Shown here: positions 13,979 through 22,700 of the stretch, one piece after another | How the letters are laid out: each line of letters opens with the position of its first letter | Position numbering within the stretch: position 1 is the stretch's first letter | Made by a program: the position numbers and the translations under genes | Assembly: GCF_012726175.1 (NCBI RefSeq) | Contig: NZ_JAASAD010000015.1 | Location: 1 to 64,000 of the forward strand | Direction of reading: 5' to 3' | From: Micromonospora sp. HNM0581 | GTDB lineage: Bacteria > Actinomycetota > Actinomycetes > Mycobacteriales > Micromonosporaceae | DNA length: 64,000 bases | The notes under the pieces: model-generated | Told to the model about the DNA's origin: nothing | Databases searched by the model: none | Seen by the model: only the letters and a program-made list of their open reading frames with translations

Positions 13979-16075
13979 TCAGGCGAGTCCGAGCCGGTCC
14001 AGCGTCCACGCGTTGATGAAGGCCTCCTCCCGCCAGGCGTCGTAGCGCCCGCTGGGGCCGCCGTGACCCGCCTCCATCTCAATCTTCAGCAGGTAGTCAC
14101 CCTGCGGTGCGACCGCCCGCAACCGCGCGATCCACTTCGCCGGCTCGTGGTAGAGCACCCGCGTGTCGTTGAGGCTGGTCATCGCCAGGATCGCGGGATA
14201 GTCCAGGGCAGTGACGTTCTCGTACGGCGTGTACGACTTCATGTACGTGTACACCTCCGGGTCGGCCAGCGGGTTGCCCCACTCCTCCCACTCGGTGACG
14301 GTCAGCGGCAACGACGGGTCCAGGATCGTGTTGAGCGCGTCCACGAACGGCACCTGCGCGACGATGCCGGCGAAGGCGTCCGGCGCCACGTTGGCCACCG
14401 CTCCCATCAGCAACCCGCCGGCTGAACCACCCCGGGCGACCAGCCGGTCCGATGCCGTCCAGCCCGCCTTGGCCAGGTGTCGGGCGCAGGCCACGAAATC
14501 GGTGAAGGTGTTCTTCTTGGCCAGCATCTTGCCGTCGTCGTACCACCGGCGGCCCAGTTCACCGCCGCCCCGGATGTGCGCCACCGCGAAGATCACCCCA
14601 CGGTCCAGCAGGGACAGACGGCCGAGCGAGAACCACGGGTCCATGCTCATCTCGTACGAGCCGTAGCCGTAGATGACACAGGGCGCCGAACCGTCCCGGG
14701 GAGTGCCGCGCCGGTAGACCAGGGAGATCGGCACCCTGGTGCCGTCGTCGGCGAGTGCCCAGTCGCGCTGCTGTTCGTAGTCCTCCGGCCGGTACGGCTG
14801 ACCGTCCGGCCCGGGCAGCACCGGCCGCTGCCGCAGCAGCGTCAACTCGCGGGTGGTCAGGTCGTAGTCGTACACCGAGTCCGGGGTGACGAGAGAGGTG
14901 TAGCGCAGCCGTAGCCGTGCGGCGTGGTATTCCGGGTTGGCGTCGAGGCCGACGGCGTGCAACGGCTCGGGGAACTCGACGTCGTGGGCGTCACCGCCCC
15001 CGACGGGCAGTATCCGCAGCCCGGTCAGGCCGTTGCTGCGTAACGAGACGACCAGGTGGTCGGCGAAGGCGTCGACCGACTCCAGTCGGGTGCCCGGACA
15101 GTGCTCGATCAGCGGCACCCAGTCACCAGGAATGTCGGCCGAGGTGTACGCGAGGGCGAAGTCCTCGGCACCGTCGTTGTGCAGGATCAGGAACCGGTGA
15201 CCGTGGTGCTCCACCGAGTATTCGACGCCCTGCCGGCGAGGCGCGATCAGCGCCGGCTCGCTGGTCGGATCACCGGCCGGGATCACCCGCACCTCGCTGG
15301 TGAGCTTGCTGGCGATCTCGATGAGGATGAACCGCTCCGAGCGGGTCAGCTCGACACCGACCCAGAACCGCTCGTCGTCCTCGGCGTGCACCACCACGTC
15401 TTCGGCGGCGGCGGTGCCGATGACGTGTCGCCAGACGCGGTTGGGCCGCCACGCGTCGTCCACGGTGACGTAGAACAGCACCGAGGCGTCGGCGGACCAC
15501 GCGGTGCCGTAGAACGTGCCGGGGATCTCGTCGGGCAACAGTTCGCCGGTACGCAGATCCTTCACCCGCAGGGTGAACCGTTCGTCGCCGGAGAAGTCGG
15601 TGGAGTAGGCCAGGTAGCGCCCGTCCGGGCTGACGTCGAAGGCGCCGATGGAGAAGAAGTCGTGCCCTTCGGCCAGCTGGTTGCCGTCGAGCAGCACCTG
15701 CTCGCCGTCCAGCGGTGCGCCGTCGGTGCTGACCGGTGGGGTGGTCTCGGTGGGGCGGACCGGCCGGCGGCAGTGCACGCCGTACTGCTGGCCCTCGACG
15801 GTGCGGGTGTAGTACCAGTGCCCACCCTTGCGGGTCGGCACCGACAGGTCGGTCTCCTGGGTGCGTCGCCGGATCTCCTCGAACAACTCCGTCCGCAACC
15901 CGGACAGATGCGCTGTGCGGGCCTCCGTCCAGGCGTTCTCGGCGTTCAGGTAGTCGATCGTCTCCGGGTCGTCCTTGGTGGCCAGCCAGGCGTACTCGTC
16001 GACGACGGTGTCGCCGTGGTGGACGCGTTCGGTCGGTATCCGCCTGGCCGCGGGAACGGGGGTCTCGGTGGTCAC
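13979..16075 (-). CDS. ptrB: Oligopeptidase B-like S9 serine peptidase
   Basis: Prolyl-oligopeptidase-family enzyme of 698 residues that would cleave short peptides in the cytosol. The N-terminal PxxxxRVHHGDTVVDEYAWL signature and beta-propeller region (about 1-400) precede the alpha/beta-hydrolase domain. The nucleophile Ser lies in GGSAGG (about residue 551), the Asp region in SLNDTRV, and the His in EAGHGGPSGRYD (about 670). YGYGSYEMSMDPWFS and HIRGGGELGRRWY are typical of the oligopeptidase B branch, which prefers Arg/Lys. The GTG start has TAACGT 6 bases upstream, implying a leaderless message. It is divergent from the FAD-oxidase gene. Confidence 0.93.
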   Translation of the reverse strand: MTTETPVPAARRIPTERVHHGDTVVDEYAWLATKDDPETIDYLNAENAWTEARTAHLSGLRTELFEEIRRRTQETDLSVPTRKGGHWYYTRTVEGQQYGVHCRRPVRPTETTPPVSTDGAPLDGEQVLLDGNQLAEGHDFFSIGAFDVSPDGRYLAYSTDFSGDERFTLRVKDLRTGELLPDEIPGTFYGTAWSADASVLFYVTVDDAWRPNRVWRHVIGTAAAEDVVVHAEDDERFWVGVELTRSERFILIEIASKLTSEVRVIPAGDPTSEPALIAPRRQGVEYSVEHHGHRFLILHNDGAEDFALAYTSADIPGDWVPLIEHCPGTRLESVDAFADHLVVSLRSNGLTGLRILPVGGGDAHDVEFPEPLHAVGLDANPEYHAARLRLRYTSLVTPDSVYDYDLTTRELTLLRQRPVLPGPDGQPYRPEDYEQQRDWALADDGTRVPISLVYRRGTPRDGSAPCVIYGYGSYEMSMDPWFSLGRLSLLDRGVIFAVAHIRGGGELGRRWYDDGKMLAKKNTFTDFVACARHLAKAGWTASDRLVARGGSAGGLLMGAVANVAPDAFAGIVAQVPFVDALNTILDPSLPLTVTEWEEWGNPLADPEVYTYMKSYTPYENVTALDYPAILAMTSLNDTRVLYHEPAKWIARLRAVAPQGDYLLKIEMEAGHGGPSGRYDAWREEAFINAWTLDRLGLA

Positions 16076-16132
16076 GGCGCCACGTTACCGGCCAAGGCGG
16101 GGGAGGGTGTGGCGCACTTCCCACCCGATCCT

Positions 16133-16148
16133 TCGAACACATGTACGA
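16133..16148. promoter_or_regulatory. LexA/SOS-like box over the FAD-oxidase promoter
   Basis: TCGAACACATGTACGA matches TCGAAC-N4-GTTCGA at 11 of 12 fixed positions. The single mismatch (T to A) falls inside the overlapping -10 hexamer TACGAT (16144-16149), where an A is needed. A LexA dimer here would cover the promoter of the plus-strand gene. The oligopeptidase gene starts 58 bases away on the other strand and could also be affected. Confidence 0.55.
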
Positions 16149-16149
16149 T
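16144..16149 (+). promoter_or_regulatory. -10 element of the FAD-oxidase gene (leaderless)
   Basis: TACGAT lies 7 bases before the ATG at 16157 with no ribosome binding site between. It shares five bases with the SOS-like box. Confidence 0.5.
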
Positions 16150-16156
16150 CACGGGT

Positions 16157-17497
16157 ATGGTGGCACCCCCTTCCGCCGGCACGTCCGGTGCCCGCGACAT
16201 CACCCGTCGGCTGACCGAGATCTGCGGGCCGCGCTTCGCCCGCCTCGCCGGCCCCGCCGACGAGGTGGCCGGAAGCACGGCCCGTTGGGTGGCGGTGCCC
16301 GGTGGTCCGCACGCCGCCGCACAGATCCTCCGGCTGGCCGCCCGGCACGACCTGAGCGTGGTGCCCCGAGGAGCGGGCACGAAGATCGACTGGGGTGCGC
16401 CGCCCGAACGGGTCGACATCATGCTCGACACCGGGAGACTGGCCGGCATCGGTCACCAGCCGCCAGACTGGGGCACGGCCGAGATCGGTTCCGGTACCCC
16501 GCTGCGTGCGGTGCAGGCCACTCTGGAGCGCACCGGTCGGCGGCTCGCGGTGGACGCACCCTCACCGGGCGCGACCCTCGGTGGGGTGCTCGCGGCGGAC
16601 GAGGCCGGCCCGCTGCGTCACCGGCACGGAAGCGCCTGCGACCAGCTTGTCGGCCTGCGCTACCTGACGGCTGACGGTGAGCTAGCCGAGGCGGGCGGCG
16701 GGGCGGCCGGGCTGGCCGAGGCGCGGCTGTTGTGCGGCTCGGAGGGAGCACTCGCCGTACTGGTGAGCGCGACGCTGCGGGTACAGGCGGTGCCGGCGGT
16801 CCGGGTCTGGGTGACCCGACCGGTGTGGACCCCGCTGGAGGTGCACGATCTGATCCGGACGGTGCTCGCCGCCCGGCTCGACCCGGCCGCGATCGAGTTG
16901 GATCTGCCGGCCAGCACCGGCAGCCGCCCCCGGGACCGTCGCGCCGAGTCGATGACGTCGCACCCGTCCATGGTCGGGCGTACACCTCCCGGGTCGAGCA
17001 CCGGCTCACTTTCGGTGCTGCTGGAGGGTGGTCCGGTAGAGGTTGCGGAGCGTACCGACCGGTCGGTCGCCCTGCTCGGTCCCCGGTCGACGGTCGCCAG
17101 GACGGCGCCCTCGTGGTGGCGCAGCTACCCCTTTGCCCCCGGCGACACGGCACTGCGGTTGGAGGTGCCGGCCACCGACCTGCACGCGGCCGTCTACGCC
17201 CTACGCGACGCAGCCGGCGGGCCGGTGCCGGTACGCGGCTCGGCCGGGCTCGGCGTGGTGCACGCCGCCCTGCCCGGGGCGACGGCACCGAGCCGGGTCG
17301 CCTCGATCCTGGCCGCAGTGCGTGGTGTGCTGCTCGCCCGACAGGGCCGGTGTGTGGTGCTGGCCGCCCCGCCGGCCGTCCGCCGCACCGTCGACCTGTG
17401 GGGCGAGCGAGCCGACCTTGCCCAGCTACGCGCCGTCAAACAACACCTCGACCCGACCCACCGTCTCGCCCCGGGCCGCCTCCCCGGCGGCCTGTAG
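16157..17497 (+). CDS. FAD-binding oxidoreductase, GlcE-like
   Basis: Protein of 446 residues in the FAD_binding_4 (VAO-type) family. The FAD-binding half includes DLSVVPRGAGTKIDWG, TAEIGSGTPLRAVQ and DAPSPGATLGGVLAADEAGP (about 65-150). The C-terminus, HLDPTHRLAPGRLPGGL, is the usual end of D-lactate/glycolate oxidase subunits. It resembles GlcE, the FAD subunit of glycolate oxidase, but no glcD or glcF neighbour is present, so the substrate is open. It appears to stand alone. The overlapping SOS-like box and leaderless promoter suggest DNA-damage control, which would be unusual for this family. Confidence 0.8.
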   Translation: MVAPPSAGTSGARDITRRLTEICGPRFARLAGPADEVAGSTARWVAVPGGPHAAAQILRLAARHDLSVVPRGAGTKIDWGAPPERVDIMLDTGRLAGIGHQPPDWGTAEIGSGTPLRAVQATLERTGRRLAVDAPSPGATLGGVLAADEAGPLRHRHGSACDQLVGLRYLTADGELAEAGGGAAGLAEARLLCGSEGALAVLVSATLRVQAVPAVRVWVTRPVWTPLEVHDLIRTVLAARLDPAAIELDLPASTGSRPRDRRAESMTSHPSMVGRTPPGSSTGSLSVLLEGGPVEVAERTDRSVALLGPRSTVARTAPSWWRSYPFAPGDTALRLEVPATDLHAAVYALRDAAGGPVPVRGSAGLGVVHAALPGATAPSRVASILAAVRGVLLARQGRCVVLAAPPAVRRTVDLWGERADLAQLRAVKQHLDPTHRLAPGRLPGGL

Positions 17498-17505
17498 CCA
17501 CCGCT

Positions 17506-19584
17506 TCAGTCCGGCATCGCGTCGTTGCGGAGGACGAGAATGGCGATGTCGTCTCGGGGCGCCTCGACCGAGAAGTTGATCGCGGTCGATCGCAGCCGGG
17601 CCGCCACCACATCCGCCGAATAGCCGGCCAGCGGCGCGGCGGCGTCACGCAGGCGTCCGGTGCCGAACAGCTCCCGCCCCCGGCGTCGCTCGGTCACCCC
17701 GTCCGTGTAGAAAACCAGGCAGTCGCCCGGGTCGAGGACGAGTTGCGCGGTAGGCGAGGCGATCGCGTCGAGCAGCCCGAGGGCGGTGCCACCGGTGCCG
17801 ACGAAGGCCGCCGGGCTGCCGCTGGAGCGCAGCAGCACCGGCCGGTCGTGCCCGGCCAGGTGCAGCCCGACGTCGAGTTGGTCACCGTCGCCCGGCCCGA
17901 CCGCCGCCAACGCCAACGTGCAGTAGCGGCCCGCACCCCGCTCGACAAGCGTCTGGTTGAGCCGGGCCAGCACCTCGGGCAGTGGTTTGCCGTCGCCGGC
18001 CAGCACCCGGATCACGTCCCGCACCAGCCCGGTGACCGCAGCCGCCTGCACCCCCTTGCCGGAGACGTCGCCGATCACCACCAGCCAGCGCCCGTCCGGC
18101 AGCGGCACCACATCGTAGAAGTCGCCACCGACGTCGACGTCCCCGCCGGTCGGCACGTACTCGGCGGCGAAGCCGATGCCCTCCACCACCGGCAGGACCG
18201 GGGGCAGCAACGACTGTTGCAGGGTGTGGGCGACCCGGCGACGCTCGGCGTGGATGCGGGCGTTCTCGATGGCGAGGGCGGCCCGCCGGGCCACGTCCTC
18301 CAGTACCGCGATCTCGTCCGGATCCTGCCGGTGCCGCTGGTGCCGGCCGACTGCCAGCGTGCCGAGACGCTGCCCACGGGCGATCAACGGCACGGCGAAG
18401 CCTTCCATCGGTGCACCGAGCGGGGTCCGGGTGCCGTTGCGGCTCGCCTCGCGTAGCCGGGCCTGGATGGAGTCGGGCCCGGCCTCGCGGAGCGTGGCGT
18501 GCAGCTGCGGAAGAGTCGACTCGTCGGCGTGACTGGCCGCTGCGAGCCGGAGCCGCCCCCACTCGTCGGTGGTGTGCACCGCGCACCACTGGCCGAGCCG
18601 GGGCACCACCAACTGCGGGACGAGCGCCATGGTCAGTTCCACGTCCAGCGACTGGGCGAGCAGTTCGCTGGCCTCGGCGAGGAACGTCAGCCACGCCTGC
18701 CGGCGCACGTCGGCGCGGCGCAGCCGGTCGTTCTCCAGATGCAGCGAGAGCCTTTCGGCGGTAAGCACCGCGAGTGGCTGCGCGTACGCGGTGGGCGCGG
18801 CGTCCAACTCCAGCTCACCGGAGTACGGGCGGTGCACCGCGAGCGGCACCCGAAGCAGATCGTTGCCGGCCCGGGGTTTGCGGCCGTACCGGGCGAGGAT
18901 CTGGGCACCCTGACCGTCACCGCGATCCAGGCGCACCACCCCACCGGCAGCACCGATCATTTCCGCCACCCGGGTCAGCAGGCCGGCCGCGAAATCCGGC
19001 AGCGGATCCTCGGCGTACGGGTCGGGGGTGGTCTGCATCAGGGCGCTCATCGCACCGGCGCTGGGTACGGCGGTCTGCCCGGTGTTGCCCGTAGGGACCA
19101 TGCTCGGCGGCGGCGCGGACGTCGCCGGTCCGGTCGTCTCGGGCTTCGTGCGGTCCAGCCGGAACCACACGCCCTTGCCGGTGCGCAGGTAGGTGGTGCC
19201 CCAGCGATTGGCGAAGTGGTCGACGAGCAGCAGTCCGCGCCCTCGTTCGGCGACCTCGGCGATGTCGGTGGCCTGGTTGCGTACACCGACGGTCAGCTCG
19301 TCGACCGGGCCGGCGGCGAAGTCGGAGACCGTCACGGTCAGGCCGGTCTCGTCCGCGGTGACCTCGATGTCCAGTTCGGTGCGGGCGTGTTCTACCGCGT
19401 TCGTGGACAGCTCGGTGGTCAACAGAAGTGCCTCGTTGAGCAGTTCGTCGAGGTCTGCCTCCGCGAGCACCGACCGGACGACCGCACGCGCGGCAGCCGG
19501 CGTACGGCGGTCGGCGGGAAGCCGGACGCGCCGAACGTGCTCGTCTGGGCCCGTCTTCGCCGCGGGCCCTACCTCCGCTGACAC
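17506..19584 (-). CDS. ATPase-GAF-PP2C (SpoIIE/RsbU-type) phosphatase
   Basis: Regulator of 692 residues. An RsbW-like GHKL ATPase (about 15-140: LLTTELSTNAVEHA, then AERGRGLLLVDHFANRWG) could act as an anti-sigma kinase. A linker and GAF-like regions (about 200-440, including ALVPQLVVPRLGQWCAVH and DPDEIAVLEDVARRAALAIE) follow. The C-terminus is a PP2C/SpoIIE domain (about 445-692: LQQSLLPPVLPV, DVGGDFYDVV, IGDVSGKGVQAA, FYTDGVTERR, DDIAILVLR). The GTG start at 19584 was chosen because GGAGG lies 8 bases upstream; the frame is open far beyond it. Kinase and phosphatase in one chain could both set and reset a STAS protein. It is divergent from the giant kinase gene. Confidence 0.88.
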   Translation of the reverse strand: MSAEVGPAAKTGPDEHVRRVRLPADRRTPAAARAVVRSVLAEADLDELLNEALLLTTELSTNAVEHARTELDIEVTADETGLTVTVSDFAAGPVDELTVGVRNQATDIAEVAERGRGLLLVDHFANRWGTTYLRTGKGVWFRLDRTKPETTGPATSAPPPSMVPTGNTGQTAVPSAGAMSALMQTTPDPYAEDPLPDFAAGLLTRVAEMIGAAGGVVRLDRGDGQGAQILARYGRKPRAGNDLLRVPLAVHRPYSGELELDAAPTAYAQPLAVLTAERLSLHLENDRLRRADVRRQAWLTFLAEASELLAQSLDVELTMALVPQLVVPRLGQWCAVHTTDEWGRLRLAAASHADESTLPQLHATLREAGPDSIQARLREASRNGTRTPLGAPMEGFAVPLIARGQRLGTLAVGRHQRHRQDPDEIAVLEDVARRAALAIENARIHAERRRVAHTLQQSLLPPVLPVVEGIGFAAEYVPTGGDVDVGGDFYDVVPLPDGRWLVVIGDVSGKGVQAAAVTGLVRDVIRVLAGDGKPLPEVLARLNQTLVERGAGRYCTLALAAVGPGDGDQLDVGLHLAGHDRPVLLRSSGSPAAFVGTGGTALGLLDAIASPTAQLVLDPGDCLVFYTDGVTERRRGRELFGTGRLRDAAAPLAGYSADVVAARLRSTAINFSVEAPRDDIAILVLRNDAMPD

Positions 19585-19735
19585 CCTCGTATCCTCCACC
19601 GACACGCCGCCGGTGCCAAGCTGATCACCACCGGATGTTTGCCGTCGGGCGGCGCCGTGCCGTGGCGTTTTCGAGGTCACGGGGACAATGATGGAGTGGC
19701 CGGTGGGAGCCGGTGGACCCCGAGGTGAGCGAGGA

Positions 19736-22700
19736 ATGATGACCACGGCGAAACAGTCGGTGACCGCGGAGACTTCCGCCGCCGACCACGAGGCGGTCCT
19801 CACCGAGCTGGCGGAGGCGCTACGGCGGGTCCGTGTCGGTGACCTCAAGGTGCGGTTGCCCCGGCGCTCGGGCGCGGCCGGTGAGGTGGCGGACGCCTTC
19901 AACGACGTGGTGTCGCTCCAGGAGCGGCAGCACCTGGACCTGCGCCGGATCAGTCGGGTCGTGGGACGCGACGGTCGACTCACCGAGCGCCTGGACGAGG
20001 AGGGGCTGGACGGTTCCTGGGCGGAGGGTCAACGGGCGGTCAACTCGCTCATCGACGACCTGGGCCGGCCCACCACCGAGATCGCCCGGGTCATCGTGGC
20101 CGTCGCCGACGGCGACCTGAGCCAGCACATGGCGTTGGAGATCGACGGTCGTCCGCTGCGCGGTGAGTACCTGCGTATCGGCCGCACGGTGAACACGATG
20201 GTCGACCAGCTTTCGTCGTTCTCCAACGAGGTGACCCGGGTGGCCCGCGAGGTGGGCACCGAGGGCAAGCTGGGCGGCCAGGCCGACGTCCGCGGGGTCG
20301 CCGGCACCTGGAAGGACCTCACCGACTCGGTGAACACCATGGCGTCGAACCTGACCGGCCAGGTCCGGTCGATCTCGCAGGTGGCGACCGCGGTGGCCAA
20401 GGGTGACCTCTCACAGAAGATCACTGTCAGTGCTCGCGGCGAGGTCGCCGAGCTGGCCGACACGATGAACTCGCTCACCGACACGCTGCGCCTCTTCGCC
20501 GAACAGGTGACGCGGGTGGCGCGTGAGGTGGGTACCGAGGGCAAGTTGGGCGGTCAGGCGGAGGTGCCGGGTGTCGCGGGCACCTGGAAGGACCTGACCG
20601 ACAGCGTCAACTCGATGGCGTCGAACCTGACCGCCCAGGTGCGCAACATCGCTCAGGTCTCCACGGCGGTCGCCCGGGGTGACCTGAGCCAGAAGATCAC
20701 CGTGGCCGCGCAGGGCGAGATCCTCGAACTCAAGGACACCGTCAACACGATGGTGGATCAGTTGTCGTCGTTCGCCGACGAGGTGACGCGGGTGGCGCGT
20801 GAGGTCGGCACCGAGGGCAAGCTCGGCGGTCAGGCCCAGGTACGCGGCGTCTCCGGCACCTGGCGTGACCTGACCGAGAACGTCAACCAGCTCGCCGGCA
20901 ACCTGACCAGCCAGGTCCGCAACATCTCCCAGGTCTCCACCGCGGTGGCTCGGGGTGACCTTTCGCAGAAGATCACGGTGGATGCTCGGGGTGAGATCCT
21001 GGAGTTGAAGTCGACGGTGAACACGATGGTGGATCAGTTGTCGTCGTTTGCCGACGAGGTGACGCGGGTGGCGCGTGAGGTCGGCACCGAGGGGAACCTC
21101 GGTGGTCAGGCGCAGGTCAAGGGCGTCAGTGGTACGTGGCGGGATCTGACCGACAATGTGAACTCGATGGCGTCGAACCTGACCGCCCAGGTGCGCAACA
21201 TCGCTCCGGTCACCACGGCGGTGGCCCGGGGTGACCTTTCGCAGAAGATCACGGTGGATGCTCGGGGTGAGATCCTGGAGTTGAAGTCGACGGTGAACAC
21301 GATGGTGGATCAGTTGTCGTCGTTCGCCGACGAGGTGACCCGGGTGGCCCGCGAGGTGGGCACCGAGGGCAAGTTGGGTGGTCAGGCTCAGGTGCGCGGC
21401 GTCGCCGGTACCTGGCGGGATCTGACCGACAATGTGAACTCGATGGCGTCGAACCTGACCAGCCAGGTGCGCAACATCGCCTCAGTCACCACGGCGGTGG
21501 CCAACGGCGACCTGTCCCAGAAGATCACGGTCGATGCGCAGGGCGAGATCCTGGAGCTGAAGAACACCGTCAACACGATGGTGGACCAGTTGTCGTCGTT
21601 CGCCGACGAGGTGACCCGGGTCGCCCGTGAAGTGGGTACCGAGGGCAAGCTCGGTGGTCAGGCGCAGGTCAAGGGGGTCTCCGGGACCTGGCGGGACCTC
21701 ACCGAGAACGTCAACCAGCTCGCCTCGACGCTCACCACCCAGCTGCGGGCGATCGCCCGGGTGTCGACCTCGGTGACCCGGGGTGATCTCACCCAGCGGA
21801 TCGCGGTGAAGGCGCAGGGTGAGGTCGCCGAGCTGAAGGACAACATCAACCAGATGATCGTCACCCTGCGGGAGACGACCCACAAGAACGCCGAGCAGGG
21901 GTGGCTCGACTCCAACCTTGCCCGCATCGGCGGTCTGTTGCAGGGTCAGCGGGACCTCGGCGAGGTCTGTCGGATGATCATGCAGGAGGTCACTCCACTC
22001 GTCGACGCGCAGCTTGGCGCCTTCTTCCTCGTGGACAACTCCGAGGGAGTGATGCGGCTGCGGTTGACCGCCTCGTACGGCTACGTGTCCCGGGGGCATG
22101 ACGTGACCTTCGGGCCGGGTGAGGGGCTGGTCGGTCAGGCCGCGCTGTCCCGGCGCACCATCCGGGTCGGGGCCGTACCGGACGGCCGGATCACGCTGCG
22201 CTCCGGGCTGGCCGACATGCCCCCGGCGGATCTGGTGATCCTCCCGGTCCTCTTCGAGGGCGAACTACTCGGCGTGATCGAGTTCGCCACTGTCACGCCC
22301 TTCTCCGAACTGCACCTGTCGTTCCTCGAACGGCTGGTCTCCACCATCGGGGTCGCGGTCAACACCATCCAGGCCAATCGGCGTACGGAGGAACTGCTCG
22401 CCCAGTCGCAGCGGCTGGCGCACGAGTTGCAGGAGCAGTCTGCGGAGCTGCAACGGACGAATGCCGAGTTGGAGGACAAGGCCAAGCTGCTGTCGGAGCA
22501 GAAGGCGAACATCGAGACTCAGAACCGGGAGATCGAACTGGCCCGGCTGGGTTTGGAGGACAAGGCGCAGCAGCTCACGCGCGCCTCGGCGTACAAGTCG
22601 GAGTTCCTGGCGAATATGAGCCACGAACTGCGTACGCCGTTGAACTCGTTGCTGCTGCTGGCCCGGCTGCTGATGGAGAATTCCGAGCAGAACCTCACGC

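Noticed and set aside
15056..16156. Upstream extension of the FAD-oxidase frame
   Set aside because: It runs antisense through the oligopeptidase gene. The leaderless promoter and the conserved domain place the start at 16157.
20101..21886. CRISPR or mobile repeat array
   Set aside because: The 276-bp periodic repeats lie in frame within one gene and encode HAMP-like units.
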